Shown: positions 9,666 through 17,690 of the stretch, piece after piece
Position numbering within the stretch: position 1 is the first letter of the stretch
Layout: every line of letters begins with the position of its first letter
Origin: Planctomycetota bacterium
GTDB taxonomy: Bacteria > Planctomycetota > Phycisphaerae > Sedimentisphaerales > Anaerohalosphaeraceae
Reading direction: 5' to 3'
DNA length: 33,654 nt
Assembly (NCBI GenBank): GCA_030637065.1
Contig: DAOVVQ010000002.1
Span: forward strand, 1-33,654
Position numbers and translations under genes: made by a program
The notes under the pieces: generated by a model
What the model saw: only the letters and a program-made list of their open reading frames with translations
What the model was told of the DNA's origin: nothing
The model's database searches: none

Positions 9666-9846
9666 AAAAACCGCGAGCTAATATCTCCGGTGGAATTGAA
9701 ATTAAAATAATCGTCGACAAAGTCGGCTTCGACCGACTAAAATATTGAGCAAAGCGAAATCCCGATCTATCGGGACTAAATACTAACGACTAAAAAATCG
9801 GTCGGTTTGAGTAATGTTAACATTTAGATCGGAAAGGTGGAAAGGT

Positions 9847-10767
9847 ATGTTAAGACGTCAAATAGCAGCAGTTGTTCTAATCCTGGTTTTCGCGGCGATC
9901 CCGGTTTCGGCAGGTTCGTCGTCTGCAAAAACCCTCAAGGCTTTGATAGTCGACGGCCAGAATAATCACAATTGGCAGGAAACGACGCCGGTCCTGAAAA
10001 AACTCCTTGAGCAGACGGGGCTCTACAAGGTCGATGTCGCTACCTCGCCGGCGAAGAAGGAGCCCATGGAGGACTTTAAGCCGGCCTTTGCCAGATACGA
10101 TGTCGTCATCTGCAACTATACCGGCGACGAATGGCCGGCCAAAACCCGCAAGGCCTTCGAGCGTTACATGAAAAACGGCGGCGGGCTGGTCGTATTTCAC
10201 GCTGCGGACAATGCCTTCCCTCAGTGGCCGGCCTATAACGAGATGATCGCCATCGGCGGATGGGGCGGTCGCAACGAAAAGTCCGGGCCTATGGTACGAT
10301 GGCGTGATGGCAAGGTCGTTTACGATACCAGCGACGGCAAAGGCGGCCAGCACCCACCTCAGCATGAATTTCAGGTGATAACCAGGGACAAACAGCATCC
10401 GATCACCGCCGGGCTGCCGGAGAAGTGGATGCACGCAAGCGATGAGCTTTACAGTGCCCTGCGGGGGCCTGCCAAGAATATGACGGTCCTGGCGACGGCG
10501 TACTGCGATCCGGATCAAAAGAACGGGACCGGCGAGCATGAGCCGGTGCTATTTACGATCGACTACGGCAAGGGCAGGGTATTTCACACCGTGCTCGGCC
10601 ACGCCGGCGCGCATATGGAGTGCGTTGGCTTTATCGTCACCCTTCAGCGACGCACCGAATGGGCGGCAACCGGACGCGTTACGCAAAAGCACGTCCCAGC
10701 CGACTTCCCCAAGCCGGACCGCGTAAGCAGAAGGCCGGGCCATAAAGAGCCCAAAAAATCCAAATAG
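9847..10767 (+). CDS. ThuA domain-containing exported protein
   Basis: ThuA-type motifs [97 protein letters not shown]-like region, [12 protein letters not shown]. Start moved to ATG 9847 (GGAAAGG upstream, clear signal peptide [23 protein letters not shown]) from the track start 9814. Confidence 0.88.
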   Translation: MLRRQIAAVVLILVFAAIPVSAGSSSAKTLKALIVDGQNNHNWQETTPVLKKLLEQTGLYKVDVATSPAKKEPMEDFKPAFARYDVVICNYTGDEWPAKTRKAFERYMKNGGGLVVFHAADNAFPQWPAYNEMIAIGGWGGRNEKSGPMVRWRDGKVVYDTSDGKGGQHPPQHEFQVITRDKQHPITAGLPEKWMHASDELYSALRGPAKNMTVLATAYCDPDQKNGTGEHEPVLFTIDYGKGRVFHTVLGHAGAHMECVGFIVTLQRRTEWAATGRVTQKHVPADFPKPDRVSRRPGHKEPKKSK

Positions 10768-10803
10768 AAATCGAACCTGACATTGATAAAAAAGAGGTGA
10801 CAA

Positions 10804-12537
10804 ATGAAGCGACGTGACTTTTGCAAGGCGGTAGCTCTTGGCGTAACGATAGGTCCTGCAGCGGCGAAGGCGTTTTGGCCTTTTGGCAAAAAGAAACCCA
10901 CCCGGCCCAATATTATCGTCATCCTGTCGGACGATATGGGTTATTCGGATATCGGCTGTTACGGCAGCGAGATCAAGACGCCGGCGCTCGACGCTCTTGC
11001 AGCAGACGGCCTTCGGTTTACGCAGTTTTACAACACGGCACGCTGCTGTCCGACGCGGGCATGTCTCCTCAGCGGTCTGTACCCGCACCAGGCAGGTATC
11101 GGTCACATGATGAACGATCGAGGCGTCGACGGCTATCGCGGCGAGTTGAACCGAAACTGCATGACGATCGCCGAGGTGCTCCAGACGTCCGGTTACGCCA
11201 CCTACGCCGTGGGCAAATGGCATGTAACCAAGGGCACCCAGCCGGACGGACCCAAGCACAACTGGCCCATGCAGCGCGGATTCGAGCATTACTACGGAAC
11301 GATCCACGGTGCGGGAAGTTTCTGGGACCCCTCAACGCTGGTACGCGATAACACGATGATCACCCCGCCGACCGACCCGGAATATCAGCCCGATGAGCCT
11401 TACTACTACACCGATGCGATCTCCGACAACGCCTGCCGCTTCATCGACGAAAGCGACGCCGACAAGCCATTCTTCATGTACGTCGCACACACCTGCGCAC
11501 ACTGGCCGATGCACGCCCGCCCGCGAGATATCGCCAAATACAAGGGCAAATATGACGCCGGCTACGAGCCCATCCGCAAGGCGCGTTTCGAGAAGATGAA
11601 AAAACTCGGCGTAATCAAACCCGATGCCGAGCTGTCTCCCCCTGCGGGCCAGTGGAAGGATATCGAAGACAAAAAATGGGAAGCGGCCTGCATGGAGGTC
11701 TACGCCGCCATGATCGACAATATGGATCAGGGCATCGGTCGTATGGTCAAGAGCCTCAAGAATAAACGAATACTGGACGATACGCTGATCTTCTACGTTC
11801 AGGATAACGGAGGATGCGCCGAAGCCGGCGGACGAAGCAACAAACCCAGCCCCCGGGCCGATAAACCCACGCTCGCTCCGCTCGCCGACGATGCGCAGCA
11901 CTACTTTGGCTCGACGCCGAAGCAGACCCGCGACGGCTGGCCCGTCAGGCGCGGACACGTCTGGCCCGGCCCCGCTGATACATACATCGGCTACGGCAAG
12001 AACTGGGCAAACGTCTCGAACACGCCGTTTCGCGAATACAAGCACTGGGTCCACGAGGGCGGCATATCGACGCCGCTGGTCGTCCACTGGCCAAACGGCA
12101 TCGACGCCGAGAACGAGCTTCGCCACCAGCCGGCCCACCTCATCGACCTGATGGCAACCTGCGTCGATCTCTCAGGGGCCAAATATCCCACGCGATTCAA
12201 GGGAGAGGATATCAAGCCGATGGAAGGCAAGAGCCTCGCCGGTGCCTTTGCAGACAAACCTATCGGGCGAAAGACCATATACTGGGAGCACGAGGGCAAC
12301 CGGGCGATCCGAATCGGCAAGTGGAAACTCGTGGCCAAGGGCAATGCCGGACAGGTAGATGTTCAGTGGGAACTCTACGACGTAGAGGCCGACCGCAGCG
12401 AACTGCACAACCTCGCGCAGCAACAGCCGGAACGAGCCAGAGAGATGGCCGCTCAGTGGCGATCATACGCCGAGCGAGCCAACGTCATCCCATGGTCCGG
12501 GCAGAATAATAAGAAGACGCCGGCAAAGAAGAAGTAA
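10804..12537 (+). CDS. Sulfatase (arylsulfatase-like, family S1), Tat-exported
   Basis: Leader MKRRDFCKAVALGVTIGPAAA; RPNIIVILSDDMGYSDIGCYGSEIKTPALDALAADGLRFTQFYNTARCCPTRACLLSG (C-x-P-T-R signature); GKWH; ELYDVEADRSELHNLA. Confidence 0.94.
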   Translation: MKRRDFCKAVALGVTIGPAAAKAFWPFGKKKPTRPNIIVILSDDMGYSDIGCYGSEIKTPALDALAADGLRFTQFYNTARCCPTRACLLSGLYPHQAGIGHMMNDRGVDGYRGELNRNCMTIAEVLQTSGYATYAVGKWHVTKGTQPDGPKHNWPMQRGFEHYYGTIHGAGSFWDPSTLVRDNTMITPPTDPEYQPDEPYYYTDAISDNACRFIDESDADKPFFMYVAHTCAHWPMHARPRDIAKYKGKYDAGYEPIRKARFEKMKKLGVIKPDAELSPPAGQWKDIEDKKWEAACMEVYAAMIDNMDQGIGRMVKSLKNKRILDDTLIFYVQDNGGCAEAGGRSNKPSPRADKPTLAPLADDAQHYFGSTPKQTRDGWPVRRGHVWPGPADTYIGYGKNWANVSNTPFREYKHWVHEGGISTPLVVHWPNGIDAENELRHQPAHLIDLMATCVDLSGAKYPTRFKGEDIKPMEGKSLAGAFADKPIGRKTIYWEHEGNRAIRIGKWKLVAKGNAGQVDVQWELYDVEADRSELHNLAQQQPERAREMAAQWRSYAERANVIPWSGQNNKKTPAKKK

Positions 12538-12571
12538 AACGGCAACACAACAGGTCTTATGGGAGAACTAT

Positions 12572-15500
12572 ATGAAGGCAACAAGTCAGCAGAAAAACGG
12601 GGACTGGTACGTTCTGCCGCAAGGCAGGTTGTACCTGTACCCGCTTTTCGTACGCAATGCGGTAGCAGCTATCACAATATGTTTTGTCCTGATAGTTGCG
12701 GGGCTATGGCTATGCACTCCAGCGGTCGCCGGCGACTGGCCCACACACCGTTTTGACGGGCGACGAAGCGCTGTCACCACGGAAAATATCGGCCCCGAAC
12801 TTTATCAGCAATGGGTTTTCCACTCGCCGCACACACCCAAACCCGCCTGGCCGAGCCCCGCTGAGGAGATGCCGAGAATGCACTCTGACAGCACCTGCAA
12901 TGTCGCCGTAGCCGATGGAAAGGTTTACTTCGCATCGGCGACGGCGGGCAAGGTCAACTGTATCGATCTCGCCGGCGGCAAGGCCAACTGGTCGTTTTTC
13001 ACCGACGGTCCCGTGCGTTTTACTCCCTCCGTGCATAACGGACGCGTCTATTTCGGCTCCGATGACGGCTATGTCTACTGCCTCGACGCCAAAAGCGGCG
13101 AACCGGTCTGGAAATATCGCGCAGGACCATCTGCTGAAAAGGTTATCGGCAACGGCCAGATGATCTCGCTGTGGCCGATTCGCACTTCCGTTATCGTCGA
13201 CGACCGGCAGGTCCTCTTTGCCGCTGGCGTGTTTCCATACGAGGGAATATACGTCTGCGCCCTCGACCCCTCCGACGGCTCGGTAATCTGGCGAAACGAT
13301 ACCGTAGGCGATCGCGCCCACGAACTCGATTTCGGCGGAATGTCGCCCCACGGCTACCTCGTCGCATCCGACGACATCGTCTACGTTCCCTCCGGAAGGG
13401 CGCTGCCAGCCGCTTTTAGCCGCAAGGACGGGAAATTCCTGTTCTTTACAAGGGTCATCGGCAAGCACGGCGGAGCCTGGACCATGCTCGCAGGCGACAA
13501 ACTGCTCGCAGGCGTCGACATGTCGGGCAGTCCGCAAAAGGCCTTCTTTAACGCCTCCACCGGCGCGAGTATCAAAAACTCCCTCAGCCGAATCCCCGCG
13601 ATTGATATGGTCGCTTCCGGGGAATTGTTTTATGCCCTGACCGAAGATGGGATCCAGCAGGTCAGCCAGGAAGACAATAAGGGCCGGTGGCAGTATAAGC
13701 GTAAGGACCTCTCGACCCTCGTTCTTGCAGGTTATACGCTCCTCGCCGGCGGAAAAGATTTTGTCGTCGCCGTCGATACCGAAACCGGCAGCGAGATGTG
13801 GCAACGCGATATTTCCGGCACAGCCGTCGGATTGGCGGTCGCCGATGGCCGGCTCATCGTCAGTACCGACAGCGGCAAGATACATTGTTTTGCCGATCGA
13901 AAAAATAATGCCCCCGCCCAACTTCGCAGCGACCCTCTGCCCGACGTCTTTCCCAAAGACAGCTTGACCTCGCTCTACAGGAAGATGGCCCGGCAGATCG
14001 TCGATGACTGCGGCATTACAAAAGGATATGCCCTCGTCCTCGATTGCGGCACCGGTCGCCTCGCCTTTGAACTGGCTAAGAATACGGATTTGCAGATCGT
14101 CGGTCTGGAAAACGATCCCGACAAACTCCGCCTGGCCCGCGAAAAACTCGATTCAGCCGGACTGCTCGGCACGCGGATCGTTGCCCAGCCGTGGCAACTG
14201 GATGATCTGCCAGAGTATTTTGCAAACCTGATCGTATCGGATTCGATGTTGATCTCGGGAAAGACCGGCGCATCAAAACAACAGGCCCATCGCCTCCTGC
14301 GTCCTTATGGCGGCACGGCATATTGGGGCCGCCGGAGTATATCCGACAAGTTCGTCCGCGGAAAGCTCGAAGGAGCCGGCGAATGGACCCAGCAGTTTGC
14401 AAACGCCCAAAATACCGCCTGCTCGAATGACGATCTGGTGGCTGGGCCGTTGGGCGTCCTGTGGTATGGCGAGCCGGGTCCGCAGGGTATGATCGAAAGA
14501 CATGCCGACGCGGCAAGCCCGGTCTCTGTCGAGGGGCGGATGTTTGTCCAGGGCGAGCACCGGATCATGGCTGTCGACGCCTATAACGGGACCGTGCTCT
14601 GGGATAGAGAGCTGCCCGGCGCGGCACGAATGCTTGCCAAGGCTGATTCCGGCAATCTCGTCGCCAATGCCGACGGCCTTTACCTCGCAGCCAGAGCGAA
14701 ATGTTACCGCCTTGACCCGGCAACGGGCGATACCGTGCGGATATATACGATGCCGCCGTCTAAGGACAAAATGCCGAAGCGATGGGGATACGTTTCCGTC
14801 CAGGGCAACATCCTCTACGGCTCGGCGGCGGAGGCGATGGATAACGATTACGGTTCGATCGTCGACGTCCTTGTCGAAAACGGAAAGTGGAAGGACAAGG
14901 AGCGCATACCCGAAGAATATGTCTCTGTCTACGAGATGACCATAGAGAAGTACCCCGTTCCCGATGAAGATTTCCTCCGTGAACTCGAGCGAAACGGCGG
15001 GCTCTGGAAGCCTATGCGCCCACGTCCCCGAGGCGGCGAATTCACCATCAAAAATGCCGTAACCGAAAATGTCACTGTCAGCGACCAGGTCTTTGCCCTC
15101 GATACCGAAACAGGAAAGCTGCTTTGGACGCACCGGGGAAGCCGGATCGCAGACACAACGATCACTATAGGCGACGGCAAGCTGTTTCTTACGCGTCTTG
15201 ACACCTCGCCGCAGCAGAAGAAACTTGCACTGAAAGAACAGATCCGACTTGCCGCCTCCGGCAGATACCTTAGCCGTACGGATATCACGCAGCAACTCGA
15301 CAGCAACAAGAAAAGACTCGGCGCTATTGGCGACGATGCTTCCAGCAATCAGACGCGGAAGTTCAAATACATGATAGATGCGCTCCAGGCCGAGCTGGAA
15401 CTCAGGGAAGGGACCCTGAACTTTGACGATTATGACATCAGAACCGTCACTGCCGTCGATGCTGTCACGGGCCGAAAGCTCTGGGAGAAGGTTTACGATC

Positions 15501-16657
15501 TCACGGGCTGCGGCGGCGACGCCATGGGCTCGGCCCTGCAGGACGGTAAGGTGCTGTTCTTCGGCAACCACGGCAATCACGATGCGTGGCGACATCAGGC
15601 CGGCGGCATGGAGTGGCGGCGGATCACGGTGCTAAACGACCAGGACGGCGAGCTTATCTGGTCGCGACCGCTTAACTACCGCACGAGGCCGGTCATCGTC
15701 GGCGATAAGATCATCATCGAGCCAAAGGCCTGCGACCTTGCCACCGGCGAGATCGTTATGCGAGCCCACCCGGTCAGCGACGAGAAAGATCCGTGGGAAT
15801 TCCTCAGACCCGGACATACCTGCGCACTGATCTCGGCATCGTCGGAGATGCTGTTCTACCGCTCGTCGTGCATAGCGATTTACGATATGGCCGGCGACCG
15901 CGGCGTAACGCTCTTCGGCGGATACCGGCCCGGCTGTGCCATCAACATGATACCTGCCGGCGGAGTCCTGCTCTCGCCCGAGGCCAGCGCGGGCTGCACA
16001 TGTTCGTATCCACTGAGGTGTTCGTTCGCCCTTGTAACCAAGCCCCGCCGCAGCCAGCCATGGAGTGTCTTTATCTCGTCCGGCGATATGAAACCGGTTA
16101 GCCATTTTGCCGTCAATCTCGGGGCTGCCGCCGACATGAAAGACGACGACGGCACCGTCTGGTTCGGGTACCCCAACCCTATGACGAATTATCTCAAGAA
16201 CCACTATCCCGATTACGGCATGAAGTTCGACCTCAATGAGCAGATCGCCGCCAGCGGCTATTTCGCCGCGGACCACAAGGGCCGAACCATCGCAGGAACC
16301 GACAGGCCGTGGCTGTTTACATCCGGATGTCTCGGTATGACCAAATGTCTCGTTGCCCTCGAGGCCGAAGGCGCACCAGCCCATAAATACACGGTCCGCA
16401 TGGGCTTTATGCCCCGACCCGGCGATCGTCCCGGTCAGCGGGTCTTCGATATAATGATCCAGAACCGCCTCGTGGCTGGGAACTTCGACCCGTATAAGGA
16501 TGCCGGTGGACCTGACAGGGCGGTCGTTAAGGAATTCAGCGGTATTAGCGCAACCGACGCGCTGAAGATCGAATTGCTTGCCCGCTCCTCGACTTCCGCT
16601 GACAACGCCTCTCTGATCAACTTCATCGAGGTCGTCAAAGAGTATGACGGCAAATAA
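12572..16657 (+). CDS. Very large (1361 aa) exported/membrane-anchored protein: PQQ-like beta-propeller, internal methyltransferase-like domain, second PQQ-like propeller
   Basis: Hydrophobic leader NAVAAITICFVLIVAGLWLCTPAVAG; module starts at GDWPTHRFDGRRSAVTTENIG; propeller repeats VYFGSDDGYVYCLDAKSGEPVWKY; internal MTase-like YALVLDCGTGRLAFELAKNTDLQIVGLENDPDKLRLAREKL; second propeller from about 14400. Confidence 0.82.
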   Translation: MKATSQQKNGDWYVLPQGRLYLYPLFVRNAVAAITICFVLIVAGLWLCTPAVAGDWPTHRFDGRRSAVTTENIGPELYQQWVFHSPHTPKPAWPSPAEEMPRMHSDSTCNVAVADGKVYFASATAGKVNCIDLAGGKANWSFFTDGPVRFTPSVHNGRVYFGSDDGYVYCLDAKSGEPVWKYRAGPSAEKVIGNGQMISLWPIRTSVIVDDRQVLFAAGVFPYEGIYVCALDPSDGSVIWRNDTVGDRAHELDFGGMSPHGYLVASDDIVYVPSGRALPAAFSRKDGKFLFFTRVIGKHGGAWTMLAGDKLLAGVDMSGSPQKAFFNASTGASIKNSLSRIPAIDMVASGELFYALTEDGIQQVSQEDNKGRWQYKRKDLSTLVLAGYTLLAGGKDFVVAVDTETGSEMWQRDISGTAVGLAVADGRLIVSTDSGKIHCFADRKNNAPAQLRSDPLPDVFPKDSLTSLYRKMARQIVDDCGITKGYALVLDCGTGRLAFELAKNTDLQIVGLENDPDKLRLAREKLDSAGLLGTRIVAQPWQLDDLPEYFANLIVSDSMLISGKTGASKQQAHRLLRPYGGTAYWGRRSISDKFVRGKLEGAGEWTQQFANAQNTACSNDDLVAGPLGVLWYGEPGPQGMIERHADAASPVSVEGRMFVQGEHRIMAVDAYNGTVLWDRELPGAARMLAKADSGNLVANADGLYLAARAKCYRLDPATGDTVRIYTMPPSKDKMPKRWGYVSVQGNILYGSAAEAMDNDYGSIVDVLVENGKWKDKERIPEEYVSVYEMTIEKYPVPDEDFLRELERNGGLWKPMRPRPRGGEFTIKNAVTENVTVSDQVFALDTETGKLLWTHRGSRIADTTITIGDGKLFLTRLDTSPQQKKLALKEQIRLAASGRYLSRTDITQQLDSNKKRLGAIGDDASSNQTRKFKYMIDALQAELELREGTLNFDDYDIRTVTAVDAVTGRKLWEKVYDLTGCGGDAMGSALQDGKVLFFGNHGNHDAWRHQAGGMEWRRITVLNDQDGELIWSRPLNYRTRPVIVGDKIIIEPKACDLATGEIVMRAHPVSDEKDPWEFLRPGHTCALISASSEMLFYRSSCIAIYDMAGDRGVTLFGGYRPGCAINMIPAGGVLLSPEASAGCTCSYPLRCSFALVTKPRRSQPWSVFISSGDMKPVSHFAVNLGAAADMKDDDGTVWFGYPNPMTNYLKNHYPDYGMKFDLNEQIAASGYFAADHKGRTIAGTDRPWLFTSGCLGMTKCLVALEAEGAPAHKYTVRMGFMPRPGDRPGQRVFDIMIQNRLVAGNFDPYKDAGGPDRAVVKEFSGISATDALKIELLARSSTSADNASLINFIEVVKEYDGK

Positions 16658-16708
16658 ATGCTTTCGATAAAATCTTGCCTGCGGATATGACCCGGAGCGC
16701 CGCTGCTT

Positions 16709-17443
16709 CTATTCCTTCGCCAGAAGTATCGCCTTTGCCTCGATCTCCGTCATCATTCCCTCGGCAACCAGTTTGATATTTCCCATCTTATCGACAAAGA
16801 AACTGGTCGGAAGGGCCCGCGAGTAAACAAAAGGAGGCGGCAGGGGTGTCCGGCCGCCGACGATGGTATAATTAAGCCCCTTCCTGGAGGCGAAATCCTT
16901 TACCAATTCTGGATTCTCATCTGAGATCGCTATCATGGCCAGCTCGTCTTTGCCGATACTGTTTCGCAGTTCGATCAAATGAGGGATCTCCATATTGCAG
17001 GGCGGACACCACGTCGCCCAGAAGATCACCATCACGTTTTTTCCCTTATAGTCGCTCAGCTTGTGCTCGGCGCCCGTGATATCGGTGAAACTAAAGTCCT
17101 GCGGCGGTTTTCCCTGCCATTCTGTCAAGATCGGACCCCATGTCCTGGCGTTCTTCATAATGTCAATGAGGGTCAAATTGCTCGATGTCTGTTCCCCAGC
17201 CGCTTCGCCCTCGCCGGACCCCGCCAATTCGGCTCCCTCGTCATGGAAAGGCTCGGCTTGAGCGTCTTTATCGCCGGTTTCCCTGACCGAATCCAGGGCC
17301 CCGGAGATTACCTGATCCATGGACTTGCCCTCGTGACGCGGCGGATTCTTCCCCAATACCCAGACCACCAGCCCGATCAAAATTGCACATACAAGGTAGA
17401 CCGGCCACGCCTTGATCAGATTATTCCTGTCATTCTCGTCCAT
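16709..17443 (-). CDS. TlpA-family membrane-anchored thioredoxin-like protein
   Basis: VMIFWATWCPPCNMEIPHL active site (WCxxC); N-terminal TM segment VYLVCAILIGLVVWVLG; start MDENDRNN chosen over the track start at 17500. Confidence 0.88.
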   Translation of the reverse strand: MDENDRNNLIKAWPVYLVCAILIGLVVWVLGKNPPRHEGKSMDQVISGALDSVRETGDKDAQAEPFHDEGAELAGSGEGEAAGEQTSSNLTLIDIMKNARTWGPILTEWQGKPPQDFSFTDITGAEHKLSDYKGKNVMVIFWATWCPPCNMEIPHLIELRNSIGKDELAMIAISDENPELVKDFASRKGLNYTIVGGRTPLPPPFVYSRALPTSFFVDKMGNIKLVAEGMMTEIEAKAILLAKE

Positions 17444-17621
17444 TTCATTTTTCCTTTCGCAAAATTGTACCCCGCCATTATATCGAATCCCTGCCCGCAA
17501 TAACAGCCAAATCCGACAGGATTGATACGTGATTTTCCCCCATGGAGTTCTTTTTGTGGTAGTTTTCGGACAAATAAAGGCGTTATGGGGTCTGAAACCG
17601 GCCCCAAAACGAGAAAACCTC

Positions 17622-17651
17622 TTGACAAACCAAGGGCAAAGCGGTTAAAAT
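17622..17651 (+). promoter_or_regulatory. Candidate sigma70-type promoter upstream of coiled-coil lipoprotein gene
   Basis: TTGACA (17622-17627), 18-nt spacer, TAAAAT (17646-17651), about 40 nt before the likely GTG start at 17691. Confidence 0.6.
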
Positions 17652-17690
17652 TGCTCGTTTCACTGGAATGGCTTAAAGGGGAATTTGCAG

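Noticed and set aside
11332-12138. Antisense ORF (268 aa, minus) within sulfatase gene
   Set aside because: Mirror of a well supported sulfatase; Val/Ala/Gly-rich translation without family features.
12710-13921. Antisense ORF (403 aa, minus)
   Set aside because: Mirror frame of the PQQ propeller gene; no recognisable motif, no SD.
14273-15595. Long antisense ORF (440 aa, minus) within the 1361-aa gene
   Set aside because: Overlaps a convincingly coding plus-strand propeller/MTase gene; low-complexity, family-less translation typical of antisense frames in GC-rich DNA.
16658-16708. Possible terminator between convergent genes (propeller protein and TlpA)
   Set aside because: No convincing stem with T-tract could be found by eye in this short gap.
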